NCBI GenBank assembly: GCA_032622095.1
Contig: CP136069.1
Location: forward strand, 171,238,394 to 171,302,393
DNA: 64,000 bases
Source: Siphonodentalium dalli
Taxonomy: Eukaryota; Mollusca; Scaphopoda; Gadilida; Siphonodentaliidae
Direction: 5' to 3'
Shown piece after piece: positions 1 through 12,169 of this stretch (position 1 is its first letter; every line of letters begins with the position of its first letter). The position numbers and the translations under genes were made by a program. Under the pieces are notes generated by a model, which ran no database searches, was not told the origin of the DNA, and saw nothing but the letters and a program-made list of their open reading frames with translations.

Positions 1-284
1 GGCTCCTTGACCACATTGTGATAGCTACAGTTATGCCCTGTGCCAATGCATTCTCTTATATATGCGAGTCGACCATAGGTCGCCTCGCATATATAAGAGA
101 ATGCATTGGCCTAAAAAAAATCTTTTTTTAACACTTTTTACCATTTTTTCTTACATTCTTTAACAATTTTATAATTTTTAATGTGTTAAGCCAATGCATT
201 CTCTTATATATGCGAGGCGACCTATGGTCGACTCGCATATATAAGAGAATGCATTGGCACAGGGCCCTTCTGTTGGGTAAAGGG
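1..284. repeat. TTAA double-hairpin MITE, copy a (left part outside the window)
   Basis: The right end reads TGTTGGGTAAAGGG followed by TTAA (285-288), matching the other copies. Two ~67-bp palindromes (about 42-109 and 191-259), each bounded by CCAATGCATTCTC, flank an AT-rich spacer. The left terminus lies before base 1. The TTAA target and CCC...GGG ends fit a non-autonomous piggyBac-like element. Confidence 0.85.
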
Positions 285-288
285 TTAA

Positions 289-2250
289 GGGTCAGACGCA
301 CGTTTTGCCAAAATGTTCCGGGTATTTCAAAATGTATTTTCTCAAAATCTGTTAGGAATTTCTTTATAAAATTTGGTACAAGCGATTATTGTGGCACAAT
401 ATTTAAGAACCATCAACCAATTGGATATTATAACCTCATTTACTGTACGTTTATGGCATGTGAAATATTAAACATTTCACTGTTTTGAGGTTGCAAGAAC
501 TTCTGTAAAATATATGTTTTTCAATGTGCAATTCATATATCCATGATATCATATATCAAGATCATGAGAGGAGACTTAATTATTCTTTATTTGTGAAATT
601 TAATGATTATTTTCATTAAGAAAGGCAACTAACCACAAATCATTTTCTATGTTTGAGGATTTCCATGCCATGCCTGTTGATCAATGAACAATTGGACTGA
701 GATGAGTTGCGGGTCATGGGTTTATAACCAAGTTGAAGCTGACCGACATATCTCTTAACGCTGTGGCCTAATTATTGTCGATTGTCCCCCTGCCTGAGTG
801 GACCAGACTGCATGTCAACATTTGTTTGCAATGGGCTGGAATATTTGTGACTTCTTTATTCTCCATTATAATATGTGGGGGGGGGGGTATGATACTATAT
901 TATGCAATTACAAATCAAACTCAACATTATGATACAAATGAAGCCTCCTCTCATAGAACCAAGACAATAAGCTATTTGGTTATTGGAGTTTTGTGTGAAA
1001 TTATTAATTATTTTAGCAGTTCTTGGTACCAAAAGGGGCAAACAATAAAATAATATTTTCAACGTCTCAAATGTAGTAAAATTCATTGTTTGTGTTGTTT
1101 CTTAATAATTGCTCAGATTCTACACACAATGTAGATGATGGTATGTGAAATTCAAGATTTTTTTCCAGATAGATCCAGAGAAATTCTTTGCCATTTTGGC
1201 TGGATTTATGCAAAACGTGCATCTCCTATACTTAATCTTTCTCGTTCCTTCTTTGCACATGCAGAGTATGATTATCCGCCAATGAACAATCTCCCCAATT
1301 CACCGTGCAATCGACATGGAACATTGTCATCTGACAAGCAACCCCTGAAATATAACTGACAATTAAATGCGCCATGTTATTATGTAGGGCGAACTTCTCG
1401 ATAAATTCGACATGTATATATGTATATATCTATATCTTTTGTTTAAAGTGATGTGAAACGTAAATTGAACCTCACAATTGAGTTCCCTGCGTTATTCTGT
1501 GGAAAGACTGAATAAAATAACCCCCATACACGAAATGCCCTAACCAGATATCAGTTTGTACTAATTATACGGCCACGTAACTAACTATTTACTTTCCCTC
1601 AATCGGGACGAATAATTCCACTGTAAACGCGAAATAAATACACAAACGAGTTGTCGTGTGCAGTCGCGGAAACACCCGAACACTTCCGACTTGGTCGGGA
1701 TTGAGTCGGCTTTCGTTCTCAGAAAATAGCTTCCGTGGAGGGAGGCCGTTTGCTGGAATAGCGTAACATCAGCTTAATAAAACGAAAAACAAGCGGTATA
1801 GTCAATTCGAATGGGAGGGATAGAAAAGGAATTATTGCCTGAAATCACCAACGGAAGAACATTGACCGAGTTATGAAAGAATTATAATCAAAGTGGTCAT
1901 GATCGAGCAATGAACAACGGTAACAGTTGAAAATGTTACTATTTATAGAAATTTGTAATCGTTGCAGATCGTTGACCGATTTTATGATCGAACTACAGCA
2001 GGTACAGTCTCGTGCAGAAAGAGTTGTCTTACATGTGTATTTCAAACTGTTTAATTACCTGTGCAATGCTACATGTGTGCCATATTGCTATTCACTATTC
2101 TAGTACAGACCGTATTTGTTTGGGACAGCGATAGTGATATAGATATCCATATGGAATTATGTTTTCTTCAATTTTTGAGTTTATATAGGCCCAAATAAAT
2201 ATACCATAAGATGGACTCAATCATTGACAGTTAAAATTGGATGGAAGTAA
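289..2250. other. Intergenic, no supported gene
   Basis: AT-rich sequence with a short G run near 880-887. Open frames here (for example 775-1053) have no recognisable motif, splice context or composition bias. I see no repeat shared with the rest of the window. Confidence 0.5.
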
Positions 2251-2254
2251 AGAA

Positions 2255-3510
2255 GTGTTGTGTATTTACACTAAGTAAGCGCAATTGCTTTATGCTTAAG
2301 CGCAAATATTTGTATGCAAATAAATAATAAATGTAAAAAAGACTCCCATGTGATTTGCTCTAACTCAAATTAACTCAGGCCATAAAACATTACTCAAACA
2401 TAGGTGAGGACTCCACCCAGATCCCATACTAAGATGGATGTTCAGACTGAGGAAACCAGTTGGAGATAGGTACATGTATTTGCTTAAGCATAATTCATTT
2501 CAATTACGCTTAAGTGTAAATGAAATCCACTTAAGCGTAAATGAGTTGCGCTTAACCGTAATTCATATACACCCCCATTGAACTCCACATACTCAAGCTG
2601 AAATGGATGCAACCACATTACTAATGCCAGTAAGTTAACATACATCATATTATACAAATATACATATAAGATAAGACAGCCGATGAAATTATTGCTCTTA
2701 ATATAATTCCAATGTATTATGATAACGCATAAGTCAATTATGCTTAAGCGTAAATGATTACATTAAGCGTAACTGATTTACGCTTAAATGCAATTAGTTA
2801 ATATAAAATGTGCAAATGAATGATTTGCGCTTAAGCGCAAGTATATGTCTATCAATATATTTGCGCTTAAGCGCAAATACCTAACACTCCCTTTATACTT
2901 CCCTCTGATTGTGAATGATAGAGTCCATCTCATAGTATATTATCATGGACCCATAGTAGTAGCCCCATATAATACTGAAACATTGAAGAAAAAGTATTTC
3001 CATATGCATATATCAGCATCTCTGTCCCTGGTGTCCCAATAATTGGTGCCTCACTCCCAGAGCTCTAGTATATTTTATTAAAGGGACATCTCCTACACAG
3101 ATATATACCATTTCCATGGCCATAAATATGGAATTCGGGGTTACTGGGGACTCGCTTCCCTCATATGGTGTACTTATTGACTTAAAATTGGGGAAAACCC
3201 CAATTTTCATATTATCAGCATCCCTGTCCCCAAGAATTTGTGTCTCCATCCCAGAGATCTAGTATATTTTATAAAAGAGATATATCCTGCACATATCTCT
3301 ACCATTTCCATGGTCATAAAAGAGATATTGGGGTTACTGGGGGGGGGGTGGGGGTGCTTCCCTCATATGGTGGGTCTGTGCCATTTAAAATTAATTCAGG
3401 GGGGTGATATCAATGCATATTAATTTTAATTTGCGCAAATGATTTACACTGAAGCGCAAATGATAGATGTTATTTTGCGAAATATTTGCGCTTGATCGTA
3501 AATGAATAAT
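2255..3510. repeat. Clusters of palindromic TTGCGCTTAAGCGCAA-type motifs
   Basis: At least a dozen perfect or degenerate copies of the palindrome GCGCTTAAGCGC, or its half TTACGCTTAAG, occur in clusters around 2270-2320, 2480-2570, 2730-2880 and 3430-3505. Perfect copies are near 2826-2839 and 2862-2877. The motif is largely confined to this stretch. Confidence 0.7.
3002..3415. repeat. Two tandem ~205-bp repeat units
   Basis: 3002-3205 and 3206-3415 align along their length. Both contain CAGCATC.CTGTCCC, the CCCAGAG.TCTAGTATATTTTA block, TACCATTTCCATGG and CTTCCCTCATATGGTG. They differ by substitutions and a G-rich expansion near 3340-3353. Confidence 0.75.
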
Positions 3511-3524
3511 AAATGTGAAATGGG

Positions 3525-4336
3525 TATCCCATACATGAAATGCTGTATCTATATGCTATAGCGCGTATATCCTACAGGTCTGGGTGAACCACCGATCAAT
3601 CAATAACAGCCCGATCGGACTAAAGTAGACCGATCAGGCTAAAATAGACCGATCGTTCTTTCACAGCCAGCTTGAATCTTGGATAAAGGGAGTAGGCCTA
3701 CTCTAAATTGTTCTTTCAAGTGAAATAGACCTCCCATACATGAAACGCCTTATCTATATACTATAGCGCGCATACCCTACAGGTCTGGGTGAACCACCGA
3801 TCAATCAATAATAGCCCGATCGGGCTAAAATAGACAGATCGGGCTAAAATAGACCGATCGGTCTTTCACAGCCAGCCTGAATCTTGGATAAAGGGAGTAG
3901 GCCTACTATCAATTGTTCTTTCAAGTGAAATATGCCTCCCATACATGAAACGCCTTATCTATATACTATAGCGCGCATACCCTACAGGTCTGGGTGAACC
4001 ACCGATCAATCAATAATAGCCCGATCGGGCTAAAATAGACCGATCGGGCTAAAATAGACCGATCGGTCTTTCACAGCCAGCCTGAATCTTGGATAAAGGG
4101 GATAGGCCTACTATAAATTGTTCTTTCAAGTGAAATAGGCCTCCCATACATAAAACGCCTTATCTATATCCTATAGTGCGCATATCCTACAGGTCTGGGT
4201 GAACCACCGATCAATCAATAATAGCCCGATCGGGCTAAAATATACCGATCGGGCTAAAATAATCCCATCGGTCTTTCACAGCCAGCATGAATCTTGGATA
4301 AAGGGAGTAGGCCTACTCTAAATTGTTCTTTCAAGT
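3525..4336. repeat. 205-bp satellite, four head-to-tail copies
   Basis: Units begin at about 3525, 3730, 3935 and 4140, an exact 205-bp spacing, and are highly similar. Each unit holds GGTCTGGGTGAACCACCGATC, two or three CCGATCGGGCTAAAATA motifs, and AAAGGGAGTAGGCCTACT. The fourth is cut near 4336. Open frames through it are not genes. Confidence 0.92.
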
Positions 4337-4339
4337 TAC

Positions 4340-4797
4340 AACCATTTTTATGTAAAAAAATTATTCTTATTCATTTTGAATCTAATGAAAGACAATTTTG
4401 AAACTAATGAAAGACAATGTATAATTTTTTGCTGGTATATTCATCATAAATTTGAACAAATCTTCAAGCAAACAAAATTTCAATATTCAAGAAATCTCTT
4501 ACAACAGTGTCAGGATGACCAATCGATCTAGCTCAGCACGATTGGTCTATTGTGATGTCAAATATTATTGAAATATTGCTTATAATTTACATTTACAGAA
4601 GTCAATAATTCGCATGCAGATAACTTCACCTTGTATTCGGCCAAATATGTTGACGTTAGATTAGAAGGCAGAATTCCCAGATTTGTTTATTATTGGTGAA
4701 CCTGGATAATTTCGGAGGTGTGCCAATCGTCTTTTGCACACTGTGAATACGTACTCATTCTCTCCTAAATTTGCAAAAATTCCATATATATATAAAT
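4340..4797. other. Intergenic, nothing recognised
   Basis: AT-rich. There is a small local duplication of GAAACTAATGAAAGACAAT-like sequence near 4380-4420. No coding signal. Confidence 0.4.
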
Positions 4798-6210
4798 ACT
4801 AGAAGGTGACCCGACTTCGTCCGGGCTATTCAAAAACCAAATTTCAAGTCGATTGCTCCACCCGTTTCCTAGATCTGGTCTGCGCATGCGCGAAGCTGGT
4901 GTCGCACGGGCTCGGCGACCCGATAAAATTCGTATCCGGGGCAAGATACATTCACATACCAAATTTCAAGTCGATAGCTACACCCGTTTCCGAGATATAT
5001 AGCCCAATGTCATTTGCGGATACCTCGGCCGGTGATGAGTTAACGCGACATCGGCCTCTTAAGAGTTAACGCGAACACGTCACGATATGTTGATGGCGTA
5101 ATATATTTTTTTACGCAATGATTTTCGATGAGCGAAGCATGAACTTGTGTTCTTCCCGATAATTAAGGTAGAAACTTTAAACGTACACAGGCGTGTCATA
5201 CATCATTGGAAAGGTGACACGCCACAGATTCTAACCGTGCAAATTATATGACTGGCAATTTATTATTCGCGCTATATCGAATCGATTTGTGAGCACCGAA
5301 CTGAAATATATTAGCGCAAAACGGCGTAAAAACAGATTTGACCTCGGCACGTGAAAAGTTGACCTCGGATCTGAAAATCAATATGCCTATGTTCGTCTCC
5401 GGCCGAAAATACATCCAAATACCAAGTTTCATCGAAATTGGCTTAGTCGTTTTTGAGTCCATCGATTTCAAACACACACACAAACACATACACACACACA
5501 CACACAGATCTTTCAAAATATATAATAGACTAGAAGGTGACCCGACTTCGTCCGGGCTATTCAAAAACGAAATTTCAAGTCGATAGCTCCACCCGTTTCC
5601 TAGATCTGGTCTGCGCATGCGCGAAGCTGGTGTCGCACGTGCTCGGCGACCCGATAAAATTCGTATCCGGGGCAAGATACATTCACATACCAAATTTCAA
5701 GTCGATAGCTACACCCGTTTGCGAGATATATAGCCCAATGTCATTTGCGGATACCTCGGCCGGTGATGAGTTAACGCGACACAGTCAAATGCATCGGCAG
5801 GGTGAGAGTTAACGTAATCTAACTTTATGACCTCTGACGACGTCATAGAAATTACGCATTGATTTTATCCCGATAAAAGCATCGGACCACTTGTACCTAA
5901 TAATTGAGGCAGATAACTAAAACGGATACATACATATTATATATCGTTGGAAAGAGGACACGCCACAGATTCTAACCGTGCAAATTATATGACTGGCAAT
6001 TTATTATTCGCGCTATATCGAATCGATTTGTGAGCACCGAACTGAAATATATTAGCGCAAAAACGGCGTAAAAATAGATTTGACCTCCGCACGTGAAAAG
6101 TTGACCTCGCACGGACAAATAAATATGCCTATGTTCGTCTCCGGCCGAAAACACATCCAAATACCAAATTTCATCGAAATTGGCTTAGTCGTTTTCGAGT
6201 CCATCGATTT

Positions 6211-6256
<46 letters not shown>

Positions 6257-6291
6257 AACACATACACAGATCTTTCAAAATATATAATAGA
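4798..6291. repeat. Two head-to-tail units of the ~0.75-kb dispersed repeat R1
   Basis: Units start with ACTAGAAGGTGACCCGACTT at 4798 and 5529 and end with a (CA)n tract followed by AGATCTTTCAAAATATATAA. Internal landmarks are TGCGCATGCGCGAAGCTGG and GTTGACCTCG. Further units occur at 27977-32750. Architecture (short tandem core plus microsatellite) recalls Helitron-like or pearl-type elements of bivalves, but class assignment is inference. Open frames such as 5244-5693 minus and 6080-6523 plus run through the repeat and are not genes. Confidence 0.85.
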
Positions 6292-6925
6292 TATACAGAG
6301 TGAAAAAAACTTTGTTAGTTGCCAAATAATTGTCGACATTTTACTTAGAAAACTTGAATGCAAAAACTATGATAGGCCCCCTATTATTTTTTTATTTTTT
6401 TTTCTCTTTTTGTTGGATCTACTTTCGTTATCGACATGCCGGCCTTTGTTTTGGCTGTTCTCCCAGTCGTGCGTGCCAGCCGATCGTCGTTATTCGGGTG
6501 GTTCCGATTTCCTCCGAATATAATTCCATGAGACTCCGCGCGCTGATTCGATCCGAAAATGTGTTAGTATCTGAGAAGATTTCTTACTCTGATCGCAGTT
6601 TTCAACAATTTAATACAGGGCGAGTACCGCACTAATAATATGCCACATTGGGATTTTCTTTCTAGTTTTTTATGACCTTTCTTGTGGTATATCGGGCACA
6701 GTTCTGTCTGACATCAAATATATGCCCACCGGGAGTGAAGCTAATGACTTTAATGGGTACATATTCAATATTATAATGTGCGTGCATAGGTTGATAGATA
6801 TTAAATATGCTCTCCACAATTGGTGGTTAATAAATAAATATATGCTTGATTGGTTGGTATGCTGAGTCACACAGTCTGTCGGGTAGCTTCTCTATCACCG
6901 GTGGATCGCCGTTAGTCCTTTTTAT
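6292..6925. other. Intergenic, no supported gene
   Basis: Sequence downstream of the R1 array. The open frames at 6330-6635 (plus) and 6670-6870 (minus) carry no motif I recognise. Confidence 0.4.
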
Positions 6926-6927
6926 AC

Positions 6928-7175
6928 GGACTATTCATTGATGACGAGTAGTTCCCGTAGGAAGTATGCAGATAATAAGTTCAGCAAATTTTTGTTAATC
7001 AATTATCTGAACATTCCCCACAAATTGATAGAAACACATATGCACTTGTATTATATGTTAAACTTTCGGTCCTTGTTTGTATTACCCGATCATCCTCCAA
7101 ATGAATAATAGACCTTTCCAATACAATATTGTATAACTAAATGGGATAATTCGTTCAGTATAGAAATGGTTATAA
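6928..7175 (+). repeat. Dispersed repeat R2 (MITE-like), copy 1
   Basis: Shares ATTCATTGATGA.GAGTAGTTCCC at the left and CAAATGAATAATAGACC...CCAATA plus AACT.A.TGGGA at the right with copies at 15110-15345 (inverted), 42360-42600 and, partly, 49820-49910 (inverted). Confidence 0.65.
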
Positions 7176-7338
7176 AGACTTGTTGTTTGATCATTTATTT
7201 AAAGTGACATGTGCATAAATTACATTAGTGTGAAACAAAATAAAAGAATGTTGACATAGACGCACCGGCCTCCTGGGCCTATAAGTCACTGTAATATCCC
7301 AATATGTTTCTCATTCTCACGTGATCATTGCATTCACA

Positions 7339-7340
<2 letters not shown>

Positions 7341-7387
<47 letters not shown>
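7341..7387. repeat. (CT)n microsatellite
   Basis: An uninterrupted CT dinucleotide run of about 47 bases. Confidence 0.97.
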
Positions 7388-7389
<2 letters not shown>

Positions 7390-7509
7390 ATACATATATA
7401 CAATGTTGTGCCCGACAACCTGTTCATATTAAGTTAGGTAGGAGATGGGTGGCAGTTGTGCACATTTTCTTATTATTTTGCCATATTTATCGCTGTCTAA
7501 CATAAAATT

Positions 7510-8223
7510 GATCATGTCTTCTGCTGTATGCTTTATTTATGAAGGTGGCACATTTTCTTGGATATTTAGTCATTAATATTTGAATTGCATCATTATACGG
7601 ATTTCATCATTTCAGTTAGGTGTTCCTTCTTAATTTTTGCGAAAAGTTCCTGTCTAATACTGTAATAAAGGATGCATTCTAGAAGGAAATGTTTTCTCAT
7701 CTTCAATGTCTTTTGTATCGGGGCAGAATGTGCACAACCATTCATGAGGTTTTTCTCCTTTAAATCTACCCGTTTCAATACTCAAAGGGAGTGCCCCACA
7801 TCTGAATTGTGCCAATAATGATCTGTTTGAGCGGGCAAGATTTATTGAGACATATTCCTCAGTTTTTAATTCAAATTTAAACAAAATATATGTTTTTAGC
7901 TTTGGTACATGTTCCAGGCTTTTTTGCCATTTGTCATTAAAGTATGTGTCAATAAGTTTGTTTGCTTCATCTAGATCACAGACCAATCGGTTGTCAAAAA
8001 TGTCAGTTTTATCAAGTATTTGAAAAATGTCCTTTAACTCTGAACTCCATCCAGCATGTCCACAACTGTAATCCCATTCAAATACTCTATATGTTAGGCG
8101 GTTTCTATTCATTGTGACTAAGTTATTCCAATGCCTTAGCATATTTATCCATCTCCGTTGTCTGGAAGGCCTGATCCCCATATCACCTGTTATAGCTACT
8201 AAAGGGGTACATATGTGTACCAC
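7510..8223 (-). pseudogene. Non-LTR retrotransposon reverse transcriptase, C-terminal remnant
   Basis: The minus strand reads from about 8223 with TPLVAITGDMGIRPSRQRRW and later SLLAQFRCGALPLSIETGRF, both typical of the region after the RT domain in mollusc non-LTR elements. A zinc-finger-like CxxC...HxxxxC (WLCTFC ... HFLLEC) follows, but only after a frame change near 7690-7700. A second frame change near 7597 is needed to reach the conserved tail ILMTKYPRKCATFINKAY. The catalytic RT palm domain and endonuclease are absent. It is a 5'-truncated, frameshifted copy, not a working gene. Confidence 0.8.
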
Positions 8224-8431
8224 AAGAAAGCATCGGAGGCTACGGTTCTTGTATACGTTTGTTGAAATAAGATAGATATAATTACTTCGATTATTGGTCC
8301 AGGCTAATGAATATAGGTTCTGGATCTCACACCATATATTCCACGATACGAATCAGTCGGTAAAACGTTGCTCGTGTAATTATCGATCTGTTTGAGTCAC
8401 CTGACCTGAAGTTGACCAATGGACACTTTAC

Positions 8432-8582
8432 AGTAATTAATGTAGTGGGTATACATGTATATGTATGTAATTGGGGGATATGGCGCTGTGATCGTTGTTG
8501 CACATAGTGTTCTCACTAAATGTGTCCTAAACGACCACGGCGCCGTATCCCTCAATAACACACAACCACTACATTAATTTCT
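8432..8582. repeat. ~150-bp imperfect inverted repeat
   Basis: ATTAATGTAGTGG near 8437 pairs with CCACTACATTAAT near 8571, and GGGGGATATGGCGC with GGCGCCGTATCCCTC. The right arm overlaps the dispersed repeat R3. Confidence 0.65.
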
Positions 8583-9260
8583 TATATTATATAGCTTTTG
8601 ATGATTTATTCCCATAAGAATGCTGAATGTATTCTTATTTATATTCACAAAATCTCCCGATAATTTGAGACTAGCCCACGCAGCAGATTAAGTTAACCAA
8701 TATAAGATTTCAAAGCACTTAGCAACTATCATATTATCATGTCATCAATATAAATTACTGGCTTCATATGCAAGTCGGCTGAACTTTTAAAAGCACGCCT
8801 GGTTATTCTGCTGACCTCTTTTATTGATAGGATAGGATAATTTATTTACAATATACACATGAATAATACAATGGAAGTAACACATAAAAGGTAATGTTGT
8901 ATATTGTTGGGGGGTTAGCCTAGCCCTATCGGGCTGTCTTCCTGCTACCCCCTAGCATCCGCCATAATTATGATTCGGTCAACAATTTGTGACGTCGTGT
9001 TCGTGTTACGCTCTGTGGTATTGACATATTGGGGCATGAAGCGGGTGACCCATACTGGCAGTTGACCAATCACCAAACTCGATTTAGTGTAACACAGACT
9101 GGCTATGTAACATATGAGTCTTCAAACTGCCAAGTGGCCTTCCAATATAGAGTCGTCTACATGGGACCCAAACATACATCAGCCACATAGGAAGTTGCAT
9201 AGGAACACAGAATGATAGTTAACTTTCTACCAAATATGAGCAACATTTCATGAAATATGT
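8540..9260. repeat. Dispersed repeat R3, copy 1
   Basis: Collinear with 25795-26420. Shared blocks include GCCGTATCCC.CAATAACACA, GATAATTTGAGACTAGCCCA, CGGCTGAACTTTTAAAAGCACGCC and GACCAATCACCAAAC. The copies are diverged. An unshared insert near 8820-8990 includes TAGGATAATTTATTTACAAT. Confidence 0.65.
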
Positions 9261-9264
9261 TTAC

Positions 9265-11245
9265 CACCTTTTAGGAAGTTTGGACAGTTGACTGGTATAT
9301 AACCATTCATGAAAACAAATTAGTCAGATGAGCACCCTGCCTTGACCTTATGCTAAACGATCACAACAATGACTCAGTCACTAGTATAATTACTAATAGC
9401 CATGACGTGTACTTTGAATTGTATATACTTATACAACGTAGGGGATCAAGAGTAGCGACTGCATAACACTTACCTCACTCATCCGCCATAATTATGACGC
9501 CACGAGTGCAATGATATACCTGCTCCAGTTCCTTGACAACTATTTGTGTGTGCTTTTTAAGTATTTGCACTGGAATTCACATTGGACACATGACCTTCGT
9601 CTTAACTTATCTATTTTACCAAGAAAAGTTTCGTTCTAGGCACCAGCTCTATCTCTAACAGAAATGTTAATGGTTACGATGACAGCCAAGCACAGATTGT
9701 GACAGACGGTAAACAAAATACCAACTCGAAACGGGATGGATGGCAGTTGGTCATTATTTTTGTGTGACTTATTACTTTTTTGAAGATAATGAATGCGCGT
9801 TCCCAAGCATTACACATTAAAACAATACAGCATTGTACATAGAGGATTGCTACATACGCATAACGTGTGTGTACGTAATGCATTCCTTGGTAAAGGAAGT
9901 CATCTGACTCACTTGGCCACAGCGACAAAGTGAACAGTCGGTTCAATGTGCTTGTGCCTAACGTGTACCAAAGATTGTGGCCCAGAGGAGTAATGTACAT
10001 GTACCAAAATCAGATCAGTGTATTTTCGATGAGCTCTGAACGTGATGTGGCCAATATGAAAATTTGAGCAAACGTCCTCAATATGCCACAATCACTATCA
10101 CAGTTCATGCATGTAAATGTATGCAGTGACCTTATATGCACATATAACTGTACAAGGGTTTGAAGCCACCAAATCAAGTGACATGCCTGCATATGTATAT
10201 ACCTGAACCTGACTAAAATGCAGGTTATCACTCAGATGGTGACATTATCGGGTGCTACTTATACGCGTACGCGTAAACATCAACCGAAACATATATACTT
10301 TTTGGATCCCACTAAGTCATACATTAATACATGTACATTCGATATAGGTACATATAAGCTTATTTAATATGTTTTATGTTTTAACGTAACTATCACCGAA
10401 AACCAAGCCCCATGCAGAGTTCAGTCCCCTACGCAGGACTTTCCGCTGCCAGCACCTACACGTAATGTGAAGAAATGTCGCCTTTATTTATTTGAGACTT
10501 TTGTAGGTTACAATTCATTCTGCATTATTCTGAGAAACTGAACTGTCCATATTCATTTGAAAATTGTCTAATTCAAGCCAGAATGAATTGTTACTGGCAA
10601 AACACTTCAATAAAAACAATGTTAGATTTAATTAAGAAAATACAATGCCGGCAGCGTTCAGACATAACGTAGCGAGGGGGTTGAACTCTGTTTTGCAGCT
10701 TGAAAATGTACTCGTGTCTCAAGATGTCATCATTTACCCATTATGCTATTTGCTAGAACATTTTCGAAATGTTGCAAAAAAATTAGTAATGCTTTCTTTT
10801 GTTATAGTGACAAAACAATAATGTAGAGCGGCTTGAATTGATACATACATTTTAATGCTGCTGCTATTAAATAAAAGTAGAAGGACTTAAACCCCGTATC
10901 TGGTCATAATAAGCATTGGCATAACATAATACTGGCTGCTATGTTACATTAAATGTTTCAACGTGTGAAATATCATATCTGGATGACTATTTATAATGCA
11001 AGTAAGAACAAATTTGTTCTAGTTTTAATGGTCCTCTTGGTAATAATGTTTTGACAAACTTTGTATGATTTTTCAGTTGTATCCACCACCAGCCCATTGA
11101 GCCACTTCATAATAATACAGTTTATAGCCACGGATCCACGATATGTGCTCTCGGGCTTTACACAAAATAATATATATCATACAAATAACATGTTAACATG
11201 CAAACATAATACATACAGCTGTAGTGACGAATTGGAATCTGCGGT
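9265..11245. other. Intergenic, no supported gene
   Basis: No repeat shared with the window and no coding or splice pattern I can defend. Open frames at 9674-10231 on the minus strand overlap one another without motif support. Confidence 0.4.
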
Positions 11246-11249
11246 TGAA

Positions 11250-11640
11250 TTATTGACACTGTGTGTGACCGAATGCCCTTTTGAATAAGTGACACTTTGA
11301 AGCTGCTTTAAATTGATCAATAGGTTGCGGAGCTTTACTGTGGTCTGGCAATAAATTCCAGAGCCTGGGACCGGCCACGAAAAATGCGCGGTTGCCGCAA
11401 GTTATTAGATTACCAGGAGTATGTATCAACAAGTTCGACTTTGCAGACCTAAGTGGTCTAGGTGGTTGATAACGTACAACGATATCGGATAGGTAAAATG
11501 GTGCCAAGCCATGCATTTACATACTTGTAAACGATTAATATTGTTTTGAAATGAACTCTTTCCTCGATCGGAAGCCAATTCAGTTTATCCAGTATAGGAG
11601 TTATATGGTCAATGTTTTTGGTTTTTGTGTACAACGTCAT
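11250..11640 (-). pseudogene. CR1/L2-like non-LTR retrotransposon RT, C-terminal remnant
   Basis: The minus strand reads DHITPILDKLNWLPIEERVH, then FKTILIVYKYVNAW, and after a frame change near 11510-11530 HGLAPFYLSDIVVRY, GNRAFFVAGPRLWNLLPD and FKAASKCHLFKRAF. These match the well-known C-terminal pattern of CR1/Jockey/L2 reverse transcriptases (HWLP...R..FK....VYK...G.AP.YL, then RAF..A.PRLWN.LP, then FK..LK..LF). Only the last ~130 residues remain, with a frameshift. It is a dead 5'-truncated insertion. Confidence 0.82.
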
Positions 11641-11644
11641 GCAT

Positions 11645-11965
11645 AGTTTCGACTTATGATAATCATAGAGGCGCGAACACGTGTAGCTACTACACGTGTA
11701 GATCTAAGTTCAGTCTTGAACATTACATGTTGCTTAGTTGTACAAAGAGGAAGTCTGGTATCAGCAGTTTGGTCATTTGATGGATGGTTGGTAGATGTTT
11801 TATCAGCCTTAAGCTTCCTGCACTACAAGCCGTTTATCTTCTACAATGTGACTTATATCAGCCATATGTTATCATGTAAGTGCTCTTATTGTGGCGGTAA
11901 TTAAGAGCCGGAACACGAATTACACCTGCATTGACCTACCAAGAATTTACTTAAACTATTCTCAT
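11645..11965. other. Intergenic, no supported gene
   Basis: Contains a short palindrome, ACACGTGTAGCTACTACACGTGT, around 11678-11700. The open frame 11656-11904 has no recognisable motif. Confidence 0.35.
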
Positions 11966-11967
11966 GA

Positions 11968-12023
11968 ACTAAATATAGTATGTATAAGTCACATATATGT
12001 GACTTATACATACTACATTTAGT
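11968..12023. repeat. Near-perfect palindrome
   Basis: TAGTATGTATAAGTCACATA is followed directly by its reverse complement, with ACTAAATA/CATTTAGT continuing the arms. About 26-bp arms and no loop. Confidence 0.9.
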
Positions 12024-12169
12024 GCACCAGCTATCAGTTGTACTGAGTGAGCACTGCCTGTTAATATGTCGTGGATTTCTAATGAGCCATTTTTGAGTGG
12101 TATTTAATGATTTGAATCATCAACATTTGCAATTAACCTTGCAAATTTATGTTTTGCTTTTGTCGTTTT

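Noticed and set aside
775-1053. 92-codon frame with a hydrophobic stretch
   Set aside because: Crosses a G homopolymer, overlaps an opposite-strand frame, and has no homologous motif I recognise.
3525-4336. CRISPR-like regular repeat
   Set aside because: Units are 205 bp and wholly repetitive, with no unique spacers, in eukaryotic DNA.
5244-5693. 149-codon minus frame with Cys/Val runs
   Set aside because: Crosses an R1 repeat junction and its (CA)n tract; the same frame appears piecemeal in other copies.
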